The notes: generated by a model from the letters alone, not told the origin. Positions 53,510 to 62,654 are shown, counted from the first letter of the stretch. The stretch is DNA of 64,000 nt from Streptomyces hygroscopicus (GCA_002021875.1 CP018627.1:2232001-2296000), one strand, 5' to 3'. Numbers and translations are program-made.

Positions 53510-53773
53510 CTACGGGGTGGGGTTGAGGGTCTTGTGTACGACGCCGACGGACACCTTGACGGCGGACACCTTGACGGCGGCGGCGATCTGGCGGATCGAC
53601 TGGCCTTCGGCGCGGCGGGCGAGGATCACGCGCCGCTTGTCGTCAGAAGCCGCCAATAGTTGATCTTGGAGGCGTCGGTGCTTCCGGCGGGCGGCGGGGT
53701 CGCGTTCGGCGACCTGTCGGGCGATCGCGTCGACGCCGGGGCGGGCGTACCGTTCCACGGGAGGGTCTGCCAC
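53510..53773 (-). CDS. Small helix-turn-helix protein or resolvase tail in the Tn3 remnant
   Basis: 87 residues from ATG 53773: PGVDAIARQVAERDPAARRK, LLAASDDKRRVILARRAEGQ, then the HTH SIRQIAAAVKVS...VGVVHKTL. The HTH contains an in-frame duplication of 15 bp (53549-53578) that repeats the residues AVKVS. The position just inside the left end is where the resolvase lies in the complete transposon. It may be a resolvase C-terminus or a separate repressor. Confidence 0.5.
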   Translation of the reverse strand: MADPPVERYARPGVDAIARQVAERDPAARRKHRRLQDQLLAASDDKRRVILARRAEGQSIRQIAAAVKVSAVKVSVGVVHKTLNPTP

Positions 53774-53866
53774 CGTGAAGGAACAGCTGAGGCCCGGCTC
53801 GGGCAGTCAAACTACGTCCTTGGACGCACAGCAGGGCGAAGAGGACGAAGGCCATGACTCTGCCGA

Positions 53867-54986
53867 CTATGTGATGCACTTCGACGTCTGCGTCTCGCAC
53901 AGTCTCCATGGCTGGACAATGAAAACCCACTCCTGCCGAGCGTCCGTGGGGGCGGAGTCGGTGCGTATACGCAGGGGCTTGCCGTTGCCGTCCTTCAGCT
54001 GGACCCACCGTGCAGTCTGGTAGGGGTCGGTGTAGCGGACTTTGATGCCCCACCGGCACGACTTCCCCAATGGCGCGATCGCCTGCACCTTGAGACCGCC
54101 CGAGGGCTGGCCGCCTCCGACCTCGATGTAATGGGTGCTGAAGTAGGACTCGCCTTGTCCCTCGGTGTCATCGCTCAGCACCGGTTCGCCGACGAGGGGC
54201 GGAATATGGAGCTGGAGACCTTCATAGGATGCTCCGCCCTGCGTCGGAAGCCGCACGATGGTGTGCCCGGTGCTCTTCCGGCAGGTGACGTCGGTGACCT
54301 GCCAGCCGTTGATGACCACCGAGGTGGACCGGGTGCTCATCACGTTCATCTGGAACACGTCGGCGTCCCCTCCGAGGGTGCTCGACGCCAGCTGATCCTT
54401 GTACCGCTTGGGGGCGTTCTCCAGCGTGGCCTCGTCGGCGGGTTGGGCGGCCGCCCAGTTTCTTCAGATACGAGAAGGCGCCCGAGCGGTCGTTCTCGAC
54501 GGCTACCAGTTTCTGCTTCTCTTCGGGAGTCAGTGCCCGGTCGAGAACCATGGTCCATGCCTCGGGCTCGTCTTCCTCGGGCCGCACGGACACCGTGAAC
54601 GGCACCTTGTTGGCGTCGTACTCCGCGTTGGAGTCGTTCTCCCTGGTCACACTGGGTTTGATCATGAGGTAGTCGGTCAGCGTGTCCCGGAAGACGGCCA
54701 CGAGGGCGACCGACAGCATCACCAGCAAGGTCACCGCTCGTCGCCGCCGAGAGGAGCCGGGCGCCAGGCCGAGTGTCTCGGCGACGATCGATGCGAAGCT
54801 CTCACGCGCTCCGTTTCCCTCATCGGGGTCGCTCTGTCGCGGGGGTCGCGCGGCCGCAGCCGGCGGGTCGCCGGCCGAGTCCCCGTTCTGCCCGGCCTGT
54901 TGTGGGGCCGGCTCCGCAAGGGTGCCGTCGGCACCACCCGGCTGCGGATCATCCCGTCTCTCGTCCGGTGGCTCGGTCGTCGTCAT
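53867..54986 (-). pseudogene. One-pass membrane protein of unknown function, one frameshift
   Basis: From ATG 54986: a Pro/Asp/Gly-rich cytoplasmic part of about 85 residues, a membrane helix (AVTLLVMLSVALVAVFRD), and an outer domain (VPFTVSVRPEEDEPEAW, ALTPEEKQKLVAVENDRSG). A one-base change near 54455 (LKKLG) leads to the frame AAAQPADEATLENAPKRY, NVMSTRSTSVVINGWQVTDV, with three cysteines, to 53867. Rejoined it is about 372 residues. No known family. Confidence 0.7.
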
Positions 54987-55284
54987 GCCCGTCCCCCCGT
55001 AGGTCCGCCACGCTTCCGTCCACGGGTTGCGCCCGTGACGTACAGTGCCCCGTCGAGCAGGCGTCACCTCTGGTGATCCGCCCGTCACGGCCGGGACGCT
55101 GCCGCCGTGCACCTCCCGTTATCCCCCCTCCACACCTATCCTCAGCATCGACGACAGCACCCCATATCGCCATAGTGTTCGCCCCCACTAGGGAAGAGCC
55201 CGGCTGTTCGTCGCACGCTGCCTGGACCGGCACCCTGTTGGCCCTCATCCCGACCCACAGTCAGAACATCACGAGCCGCGCTCA

Positions 55285-55434
55285 CATCACGTGCCGCCAC
55301 CGCGAGGCCGTGCAGATCACCCGGGCCGCCCTCGACACCCGGCGCACCCGCCAGGACCCGCACATCGCCTCACTGCTGCACGCCCGGCTCGCCATAGGCC
55401 AGGCCCGCACCGCCGACCGCGCCGCAGTTCTCGG
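55285..55434 (+). pseudogene. Fragment of a TPR-type regulator
   Basis: CRHREAVQITRAALDTRR, then DPHIASLLHARLAIGQARTADRAA is the helical repeat seen in the C-terminal halves of actinomycete XRE/TPR regulators. It has no start and is cut at the tnpA remnant. Only about 50 residues are readable, so the family is tentative. Confidence 0.4.
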
Positions 55435-55700
55435 TCATCGTGTCTCCGTGGCCGATCGGGCGGCGGTGTCCGCCGGGGTGCGGGGTCGGGGAACGGCAGC
55501 GGACACCGTGAGGTCGAGCCGCTTGTCCATATCCAGGCGGAAGGTGCCGTACGGGTTGACGTTGGACCAGAACAGCGCGGTCAGGCCGCGCCGGTCCTCC
55601 TCGCTCAGCTTCTTCGTCCACGCCGGTTCGGCCAGGACCTGCTGCACGAGAAGGGTGTTGACGTGCACGAGCGCGGACTGGAGCAGGTGCAGGGCGAGCA
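55435..55700 (-). pseudogene. tnpA: Tn3-family transposase, last 88 codons
   Basis: [18 protein letters not shown], then [20 protein letters not shown] and [16 protein letters not shown], close to the end of the intact transposase at 24404. Everything before it is missing. Confidence 0.9.
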
Positions 55701-55749
55701 TAGAGGTCTTTTCCGGACTACTGAGGTTGAACTCGTGGTACCGCGAGGC

Positions 55750-55823
55750 CAGCCTGATCGGATGGTCAGTCTGGTCTCGCTGAGGCATCCGTCGACGCGG
55801 TCGCTGCGGTGCCGTTCGGTCAA
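55750..55823 (-). pseudogene. IS630-family transposase, C-terminal tip
   Basis: The minus strand reads RHRSDRVDGCLSETRL, the last residues of IS630-type proteins (QYR..LIDGCL.ETGL). The same tip recurs at 58769-58822 and, on the plus strand, at 61716-61914. Confidence 0.55.
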
Positions 55824-56120
55824 CAGGCTGAGCCTGCCGAGTTCGAAGGCGGCGCCGACAAGCCCGTCCGCCAGCCGTCAGGCTGTCAGACGCGGGTGCT
55901 TACTGACCTTGAATGCGTGGTGTCGTCATGGTGGCTCGCGCTGGAGGCCCGTGCCGGTGAGGCAACCGTCAAGGACGTCGGGCGGTACTGGAGCTGGCGC
56001 AGTCCCCGGCGGACAGCGGTGATCAGGTCGTCAGGGTCGGCGAAGGCTCGGTTGGCCAAGACGGTGCGCCGCAGCACCGACCAGATGCCCTCGACGGGGT
56101 TGAGATCGGGTGCGTAGGGC

Positions 56121-57579
56121 CAATGCTGCTGACTTACGTGCTCTGCGGGAGTTTGCGTTTGGCTTTGGAGGTGGTCCGGGATGCCGGTGTGATGGTGACC
56201 GTCTGGGGTGTAGGCACTGCTCTCTGCGGCCAGTGGCGATGCTCGGGCCGTTTCAGGCGCCAGTGCGACATTTTCCGTTTGACCACGCGGGGGTAGGAGC
56301 GTGCCCGGCGCTTGGGCAGGAGCCGATGGGTGATCTCAGCGAGTGCCCGGTTCAGCGTCCGGTGCAGTCTTCCGGGGGGAAAAGCCCGCCTGGGCGGGGA
56401 CCTGGCGGCGGGCGGCGTGCAGGGTGCGGGTGAAGGAGACCCGGTCCGGGTCGACGCGTCGTGATCGTGCGGCCAGGTGCGCGAGTTGTCGAAGCGCGTG
56501 GTGCACCAGGAGCATGCCGTGGACTTCCTGCTCCACTCCGTCGGGTGTCTTGGACCGCAGGACGGATCTCGCGCCTGCCTGGTGGACTTTCAGTTCGTCC
56601 AGCAGCGACTCGATCTCCCATCGCTCGTGGTAGAGCACCGCGAGTTCACGGGCCGGCGCCTGGTCGGGATCGAGGACGGTCGTGATCAGCCGGTAGACCT
56701 CCGTGCTTCCCTCCAGGGTGTACTCGATGACGCGGACGTGCTCGGGGTCGGAGCACTGGTAGTAGTCTGCGGAGGCGAAGATCTGCGACAGGTAGGAGCC
56801 GTCCTCCAGCTGCTGGCACAGCGGAAGGACCGCGTTGCTCTTGACCCGCCACAGCAGGTCAGCTCCGCCCGCCCTGGCGGCCCGCCACCGTGGGAAAGCC
56901 GGGAAGTTCCGGTCCGCCAAGACCAGCATCCCTGGCTCCATCCGGTCCCACAACTGCCCTGCCAGCGCGACCTCGCTGACCGTGAACGGCCCCATGGCGG
57001 CCCCGAACACGGCATGGGTCCCGCACTCGGCCAGCATGACCAGCCGTACCTGCGGGAACGCTCCCGCACCGCGATCGGAGACCGCCCGTCCAAAGTAGTC
57101 TGCGTTCGCCTGCGTGTCCGGCACCTCGAACGCGGTCCCGTCGATCGCCACCAGCCGCCACTGCCGGTACCACGCGCCAGCCGTCTCTGCCGTCGCGACC
57201 GGACGGCAGACCCGGTCGAACAGCACCCGCAGTGGCTCCGGTCCCAGCCGGACCCGGGCCCGGCTGACCGCCGCAGTGCACGGAACGTCCCAGCCATCGC
57301 GGCGGAGTCCCTCGGACAGCAGCCGCAGTACCTCTTCGTAGCCCGCCGAGCGGAACAGGCACATCGCGAGGACGAAGTAGACCACCACCCGGGCCGGGAG
57401 CCGACGCCGACGCACCTCACGGCGACCGGTCGCATCGACCACCTCGTCCACCAAGCCCGGTGGAAACACTTTCGTCAACACACCCAACGCGATCTGGTCC
57501 ACCAACCGCTCGCCTGTCCCTGGCTGCTTCCCACCCACACCGGCTCAACGAGCCAACGGCCGCAAAGTCAGCAGCATTG
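56121..57579 (-). mobile_element. IS4-family insertion sequence, third type (1459 bp)
   Basis: Terminal repeats CAATGCTGCTGACTT at 56121 and inverted, ending 57579. The target duplication is a perfect 10 bp, TGCGTAGGGC (56111-56120 and 57580-57589), inside the IS630 transposase gene. Confidence 0.95.
56134..57538 (-). CDS. IS4-family transposase (third type) with a probable +1 frameshift
   Basis: Frame 0 (57538 to 56336, 400 residues): LVDQIALGVLTKVFPPGLVD, RLPARVVVYFVLAMCLF, AIDGTAFEVPD (Asp), LVLADRNFPAFPRW (Asp), YHERWEIESLLDELKVHQ (Glu). At TTTTCCCCCC (56383 to 56374) frame 0 leaves the family. The +1 frame continues FPPGRLHRTLNRALAEITHR, LLPKRRARSYPRVVKRKM, SHWRLKRPEHRHW and stops at 56134, 13 bp from the element end. 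Same slip run and tail as the other two types. Confidence 0.87.
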
Positions 57580-57905
57580 TGCGTAGGGCGGCAGTTGGAA
57601 GACCGTGAGCCAGTCACGGTCAGCGACATACCGACGCATCCCTGCCGTGAGGTGGGTGTTGAGATTGTCCCAGACCAGCACCATGGGGCCGCCGAGCTGG
57701 GCGTGGGCGGTCTGGATCAGGTCGCGGTAGTCCTTCCAGGAGAAGCTCTTGCGCCCGTCGGGACGTGCGTCGGGGCAGGGGCGGTAGATCAGCCGGGAGG
57801 GCTCGCCGGGCTTGTAGCAGACCAGCGCGGCGACGGATAAGCGGCGGCGGGATCGGCCCCGCATACGGACGACGGGGGTGTGGCCGCGGCGGGACCAGGG
57901 GTGCG

Positions 57906-58381
57906 TGCTCGCGGCTCGTTCCGCGTATGCCGTCGAGGTGGACTCGCCCGCCCGCGCCAGCGTCTTCGAGTCGATCGCCTGGGAGGCGACGCCCGGGTTC
58001 CTCTTTCCCTACGTATTTGATCCTGTCTGGGAGACCGTGGACCTGGGGCCGGAGATCGATGAGATGACCTACGGCGGTACGACGGGCGTGTTCCTGGAGG
58101 ATATTTTCCCCCGGTGGTCTGAGCGGCCCGGCGCGATCGGCTCCACGAGCCACGCGGGGCGCATGGACATCGCCTTCGGCCGGCACCAATCCACCACAGG
58201 GAACGGGCCGTCGCTGCCTACCGGCGCGGACCCGAACGATTACCACCATCTACTCCAGCTGTACGGGAACGACGAGTGGCACATCGGCGGGGACGGCGGC
58301 ACGATGCACTGGTCGATACCCACCGCGGCGCTGCGCGCCGGCGACTTCAGCCAGGCCATCCCCACCCCGGACCTGTCCTGA
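57906..58381 (+). pseudogene. DUF1963 (YwqG-like) protein, C-terminal part
   Basis: VLAARSAYAVEVDSPARASV leads to LFPYVFDPVWETVDLGPEID, HQSTTGNGPSLPTGADPNDY, LLQLYGNDEWHIGGDGG and MHWSIPTAALRAGDFSQA. The GGDGG...H..IP..AL..GDF end is that of DUF1963 proteins. The 5' part was lost at the IS630 junction near 57906. Function unknown. Confidence 0.75.
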
Positions 58382-58768
58382 AGATTCGGGCTCATCCGCG
58401 CCCGGCGGCGGTCTGTCGTCCGGCAGCGGGCCATCCTGGCAGTCGCCACGGCCGGGACGCGCTGGTCGCTGTCCGTCGCCGTCGGCGAGGTGGACCCGTC
58501 CGGGCGGCATGCGGGCGGCCACCGGGCCGCCCCGCTGCCCTCCTGGGTCCGGGGGTCGCACGACGGCCCCCTTCGCGGCAGGGGCGCGCCAGTCGGCCCC
58601 GCGGAGTGAGCACGTCTCGGGGTGGTGCATGTAAAATTCCGCAAAATAGGATGTTTCCGGCATGTACTCTCCCGCAAGTGTCGTGGCACGACCTCGTCGC
58701 GCGGCCACCGCGCCCGCACCTACTGAGGTTGAGTTCGTGGTGTTGTGCAGTTCAGCCGGGACGAATGG
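58382..58768. other. Region without a recognisable gene
   Basis: Only short shadow frames on both strands. From about 58722 the plus strand resembles 55710-55790 (both have GAGGTTGA and TGAGGCATCCGTCGA), which marks IS630-end DNA. Confidence 0.4.
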
Positions 58769-58822
58769 TCACCACCCCGTCTCGGTGAGGCATCCGTCGA
58801 TGAGGTGGCTGCGGTACTGGTT
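58769..58822 (-). pseudogene. IS630-family transposase, last 17 codons
   Basis: The minus strand reads NQYRSHLIDGCLTETGW and a stop. This is the conserved end of IS630 proteins and the best preserved of three such tips in the window. Confidence 0.65.
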
Positions 58823-58869
58823 ATCCGAACTACTCGGAAGCTCAGTCGGAGGCGGGATATCGCGGGGCT

Positions 58870-59022
58870 CATCGGGAACGAGCCGTCCTTGAGGGCGGTC
58901 CGCAGATCGTTCAGGAACCCGGGGACACCAATCGACTCCTCGACATCGATGGCCGTCAGGCCGTCGACGCCGGGAGTCCGGGCTCCCCGGTTGCACGCGA
59001 CCCGGTCGAACGCCACCAACAG
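58870..59022 (-). pseudogene. Group II intron reverse transcriptase/maturase, N-terminal fragment
   Basis: LLVAFDRVACNRGARTPGVD, GLTAIDVEESIGVPGFLNDL and RTALKDGSF are the RT-0/RT-1 region of group II intron proteins (NRGA..GVDG....D). It stops where the RPLPVR motif should begin. Only about 50 residues remain, joined to an IS630 tip. No intron RNA domain was identified. Confidence 0.7.
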
Positions 59023-59364
59023 CGGACCAGGCCCGGGCACAGCTCCCTTCCCTCGCCCACGAGCTCCCGAAGCCCATGAGCGCTCCGACTGCTCACCGGC
59101 TCCTACACACCGAATACTCGACGGCGTGATCAACGAGTACAGATACGCTGCATCACCAGTAGCGGCGAGTTTCCGAACGGCACACGAACCCGAGAACCTC
59201 CACGTAGAAGGTGATCGCCTCGTCGTCGTCACGCACGACCACGGTCACTAATCCAAGATGGGTCACCCGACGATCACGCCGTCGTCCGGTGCACCTCCTC
59301 CAACCCGGTGAACCTATGCGGTCACAGCGCTAGCCGTCGCGCAGAGGTACCATCCCCCACCAAC
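59023..59364. other. Region without a recognisable gene
   Basis: Short frames only, none with motifs. It precedes the coiled-coil protein at 59365 and should hold its promoter. Confidence 0.4.
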
Positions 59365-60027
59365 ATGAAAACGACCGAGACGAGGGAGCTTGTGGTGGAC
59401 ACCTCCGCCAGCAACACCAATCTGAAGTCGCAATACGCGGCGCAGATCACCGCCGATCTCGAACGCAACTCCGCCGAACACGAACGCCTCAGCTCCGAAA
59501 TCACGGCACTGCAACAGCAACTGTCGGCGCTGGAAAACAACCGGGCGCTCCTGCTCAGCATGCGGCAGACCCTCGGCGACGAAGCCACCGGTGACGTACC
59601 CGAGAACACCAACGTCAGCAGCTTGGAGAATGGCTCGTCCGCCGCACGGAAGACTGCATCGCTGCCAGCAGCACGCAAGCCGAAGAAGAACACCAGCACG
59701 ACCACCGGCAAGCGGAAGAGGCCAGAGTCGGCCAGCAACCGCCCCCAGCGGGCGCGGAAAGCGGGTGCACCCACGCTCCGGGACCTCATCCGTGACGACC
59801 TCACCCAGCACGGCGAACCACGCTCGGCAATCGAGGTCACCGCCGCCCTCACTCAGGCTATTTCAGACCGGGAGATCAAAGCCACTGTCGTGCGCAGCAC
59901 TCTGGAGTCACTCGTCGCCAAGGGCGAAGCTCACCGCACCAAGCAGAAGCGGTCCGTCTTCTACTCCGCTGCCGCCCCAAACACGGCCGCCGGCACAGCT
60001 GAGCCCAGCGAAGGAACCCCTTCCTGA
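59365..60027 (+). CDS. Coiled-coil plus winged-helix protein, orphan relative of the IS5 accessory type
   Basis: 220 residues from ATG 59365 (GTG 59394 is possible). Residues 20-75 are a coiled coil (AAQITADLERNSAEHERL, LQQQLSALENNRALLLSM). A Lys/Ser/Thr-rich basic linker follows (KKNTSTTTGKRKRPES), then a winged helix (LRDLIRDDLTQHGEPRSAIE, VVRSTLESLVAKGEAHRTK). The design is that of the protein coupled to the IS5 transposase at 19843, but with a longer linker and no transposase beside it. It could be a remnant of such an IS or a regulator from which the IS gene came. Confidence 0.65.
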   Translation: MKTTETRELVVDTSASNTNLKSQYAAQITADLERNSAEHERLSSEITALQQQLSALENNRALLLSMRQTLGDEATGDVPENTNVSSLENGSSAARKTASLPAARKPKKNTSTTTGKRKRPESASNRPQRARKAGAPTLRDLIRDDLTQHGEPRSAIEVTAALTQAISDREIKATVVRSTLESLVAKGEAHRTKQKRSVFYSAAAPNTAAGTAEPSEGTPS

Positions 60028-60087
60028 GAGGGGCACAGAACATCCGGCGTTGCGCCACGCCGTCCGAGAAGGGACTGCAAATCGTTC

Positions 60088-61715
60088 GGCTCTGGCCCGT
60101 AGTCGGTGGTGACGCCAAGTAGCGGTCAGGGTAGAAGGATGCGGTGGCGGAGGAGGTCGAATCCGGCGCGTCCGTGCATCTGCCTCATGATCCTCTTGGT
60201 GCGGGTGTTGACACCTTCGGTGCGGCCGTTGTGGTAGGGCAAGGTGAGGCCGGCGTTCACGGCGGACCGGTCGATTTCGAGACCGTTGGTGAAGCTGCGC
60301 AGGTGAGGCAGGTCGATGGCCCGGGCGGTCGTGATCCACTCGGTGAGTTTCACGTCGTTGCCCTCGGCCGGTTTCAGAAGGGTGGCGAAGCCGCGTACGA
60401 GATCGGCGAGTGCGGTCATCTCCGGGCAGGCCGCGGCGATCTTCTCCAACAGGGTCGTTTCCTTCGGGCGCAGGTTTTCGGGGTCAGTGAGCAGGAGGCG
60501 GCTGGCGTGACGTGGGGTGGTGACGGGGCGGTCGCCTTCGGCACGCCCCTGGTTGAGGTAGCGGACCAACAGGTTGGCGCTGCCGGTGTAGCCCAACTCC
60601 CGGATCTCTTCGAGGAGGTGGGTGACTGGGACGGCGGGATCCTCGGCACGGCGCCGACGCAGGTGCTCGCGGTAGGGGTCGACGAGGGTGGGCCGGTAGG
60701 CGGGGGCGATGCGCAGGGCCTTGGGTTCGGGCATGCGGGCGTAGCGTTTGACGGTGTTCAGGGCCAGGTTGAGGCGGCGGGAGCAGTCGAGCAGGCCGAC
60801 GCCCTGGCCGAGGAGATCGTGGATCTTGTTCCAGCGTTCGAGTGTGGTCTGCTCGCGTACTCCGCCGGGGCGGGGCGGGTTGATGGTGGCCCAGCATCCC
60901 GCGTGGGCGCGGACCTCGAGCTGGACCTTGTCACAGAGATTTCGCCAGAGGTGCCATCGGTCGCTGACCTGCACCGCGTCGGGCAGGGCTCGTCGGACGG
61001 CCTCGGCATAGGTGGCCGAGCCGTCCCGGCACACGACCTCGACACCAGGATGTTCGCGCAGCCAGGACTCCAGGGTGGCCGCCTCGCGGTCGGGCAGGAC
61101 CGCGACGCGTCGGCCGGTCTCGGCATCCGCGATGATCGTGGCGTAGCGGTGGCGGCGGCGCAGGGCGAAATCGTCCACGCCGATCACCCGCGGGACCGCC
61201 TGCTGCGGCAGCGGCAGGCGCCGCAGATGGCGCAGCGCGGTACTCCGGGAAACGGGCACGGCCAGCAGGCCGGCCAGGCGTGCGGCCGCCCGGCCGCATA
61301 ACTCCCGCGCCACCTGGGATATCTGCCTGACAAGACGCAGCGTGCGGCGCTGATGGCGCTCCAGCAATCCGGGAATCTGCTCGCGGAAGGTCTGCCGCCG
61401 GCAGCTCAGGGCCGGACAGGCCAGCCGCCGTACGCGCAAGTGGACGACGACCTGGCGGCCGTCGACCGGCACGTCCCTCACCGTTCGGCGGTGATAACTG
61501 TGCACCTTCGCTGTCGGCGTCCCGCACACCGGACACGGCACCGCCACGTCCCGGGTCCGGGCCGAGACCACCACCGCGTCGCCGCCGTCCGTCACGTCCT
61601 CGACGACTAGCGCCGAAAGCCCCGAAAACACCGTTCCCATAAGGGAGTTGATATCCACCACAAGATCATGACCAGGGCGACTACTCGGCGTCACCACCGG
61701 CTACGGGCCAGAGCC
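60088..61715 (-). mobile_element. ISL3-family element (1628 bp)
   Basis: Terminal repeats GGCTCTGGCCCGTAG at 60088 and inverted ending 61715, about 33 of 35 matching. An 8-bp duplication could not be confirmed (AATCGTTC and GTACGTTT). Confidence 0.88.
60126..61697 (-). CDS. ISL3-family transposase
   Basis: 523 residues (an internal ATG about residue 20 may be the true start). The zinc N-terminus reads VPCPVCGTPTAKVHSYHRR and CPALSCRRQTF. The DDE core is VIGVDDFALRRRHRYATII (Asp), VVCRDGSATYAEAVRRALP (Asp) and LPYHNGRTEGVNTRTKRIMR (Glu), with the helical insertion usual in ISL3. The frame and ends are intact, so the element may be active. Confidence 0.93.
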   Translation of the reverse strand: MVTPSSRPGHDLVVDINSLMGTVFSGLSALVVEDVTDGGDAVVVSARTRDVAVPCPVCGTPTAKVHSYHRRTVRDVPVDGRQVVVHLRVRRLACPALSCRRQTFREQIPGLLERHQRRTLRLVRQISQVARELCGRAAARLAGLLAVPVSRSTALRHLRRLPLPQQAVPRVIGVDDFALRRRHRYATIIADAETGRRVAVLPDREAATLESWLREHPGVEVVCRDGSATYAEAVRRALPDAVQVSDRWHLWRNLCDKVQLEVRAHAGCWATINPPRPGGVREQTTLERWNKIHDLLGQGVGLLDCSRRLNLALNTVKRYARMPEPKALRIAPAYRPTLVDPYREHLRRRRAEDPAVPVTHLLEEIRELGYTGSANLLVRYLNQGRAEGDRPVTTPRHASRLLLTDPENLRPKETTLLEKIAAACPEMTALADLVRGFATLLKPAEGNDVKLTEWITTARAIDLPHLRSFTNGLEIDRSAVNAGLTLPYHNGRTEGVNTRTKRIMRQMHGRAGFDLLRHRILLP

Positions 61716-61914
61716 GTACGTTTGACAGACCCGCATCTTGGTCACTGCTGCGACGCAGCAGCCAGGCCAACACCGCATTCACCGACCCTGACCACCTGAT
61801 GGGCGCCCTGCGGCAGGGCCTCCGCGAGATCCAGTACCGCAGCAATCTCGTCGATGGATGTCTCACGGAGTCGGGCCTCACCTTGACGACATCACGACAA
61901 CAACAACATCAGTA
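61716..61914 (+). pseudogene. IS630-family transposase, C-terminal remnant
   Basis: SSQANTAFTDPDHLMGALRQ, then GLREIQYRSNLVDGCLTESG, to TAA 61914. The 5' part is lost at the ISL3 edge. It is on the opposite strand to the other IS630 pieces. Confidence 0.75.
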
Positions 61915-62123
61915 ACGGGCGAGCCTCGATTTCCCCCACCGCGTGGGCCGACGGTACCGCCGTGTCCCAGACAGAGCTCGGACACGGCGCTGACCAGGCC
62001 GGACAAGGACCGGCTGTCCGGGACAAGCGGCATCTGTTCCTCTGGCCGATGCGCGCCAGCAAGACTTCAACGAGCCGGAGCACACCAGCTCCAGCACAGA
62101 TCTCATCGATCCAAGGGGGACAA

Positions 62124-62504
62124 ATGAATCTTCGTCGATCTGTAGTCGGTGCCGCGATACTTGCCGCCGCTGTCGTGGGGGCCGTTGCTCCGGCGGCCAG
62201 TGCGAGAACCATCACACCCGCCGGGGCCTTCGGCCCGTGTGGTCAGACGCGGGACGTCTACCTCAGCGGCGCCGAGGCACACTGGACCATCAACTGCGGT
62301 TCGGGTAACAAGGTCACCGTCAACGGTTGGGTGAAGGACACCAACGGCCCCGACGACAACCAGTGCGCCCAGGTCTACGCGTACTTCCCCTACAGCGGGA
62401 CAACCAAGTACAGCGCCCGAGCGTGTGGAAACGGCCAGACGGTCAACTTCGCACTCTCCGGCATGGGTACAAGCGCGGATGTCTATCTGCGTGAGATCGG
62501 CTGA
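62124..62504 (+). CDS. Small secreted protein (unknown function)
   Basis: 126 residues from ATG 62124 (AAGGGGGA 5 nt upstream). A clear signal peptide (MNLRRSVVGAAILAAAVVGA, cleavage after ASA about residue 27). The mature 100 residues have four cysteines (GPCGQTRDV, INCGSG, NQCAQV, RACGNG), which suggest two disulphides and a small beta fold. No family recognised. It stands alone between ISL3 and IS701 debris. Confidence 0.8.
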   Translation: MNLRRSVVGAAILAAAVVGAVAPAASARTITPAGAFGPCGQTRDVYLSGAEAHWTINCGSGNKVTVNGWVKDTNGPDDNQCAQVYAYFPYSGTTKYSARACGNGQTVNFALSGMGTSADVYLREIG

Positions 62505-62654
62505 CGCGTACAACGAGTAGGCACGTGGGCGAGGCCGCAGCTTGTAACTGTTGCGGCCTCGCCGTCGTGTCACCGTGCGAGGACGATGGTGATCTCTGTG
62601 TCCGGGCATTCAGCCGCCAACTGTTCCAGGGCATCAGCCTCCACCAGATCGACC

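Larger units (their letters stand above)
53450..55710 (-). mobile_element. Remnant of a second Tn3-family transposon
   Basis: The left end at 53450 (GGCCCCGAAGTCC, later GGACACC-like and GGGAACAAGTAACCCG) matches the ends of the complete transposon at 21610. On the right only the last 90 codons of tnpA survive (55435-55700), and no right terminal repeat is seen. Inside are a small HTH gene, a frameshifted membrane protein and a fragment of another gene. Confidence 0.8.
55975..57906 (-). pseudogene. IS630-family transposase split by an IS4 element
   Basis: The first part (57906 to 57580) reads WSRRGHTPVVRMRGRSRRR, SWKDYRDLIQTAHAQLGG, VLVWDNLNTHLTAGMRRY (Asp) and FQLPPYA. After the IS4 insertion (56121-57579) it resumes at APDLNPVEGIWSVLRRTVLA (Glu) and LRQLQYRP, to 55975. 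Removing the IS4 and one copy of the 10-bp duplication restores PPYAPDLNPVEG, the classic IS630 junction. The N-terminus is missing. Confidence 0.85.

Noticed and set aside
53450..53520. A second complete Tn3 transposon
   Set aside because: The left end is good but no matching right end exists and the transposase is 88 codons long, so it is listed as a remnant.
58870..59022. Retron or diversity-generating reverse transcriptase
   Set aside because: The 50 readable residues match group II intron proteins, and no YxDD motif or associated RNA or variable repeat is present.
60080..61723. 8-bp target duplication for the ISL3 element
   Set aside because: AATCGTTC and GTACGTTT share too few positions; the right flank is IS630 debris, so the original flank may have been lost.
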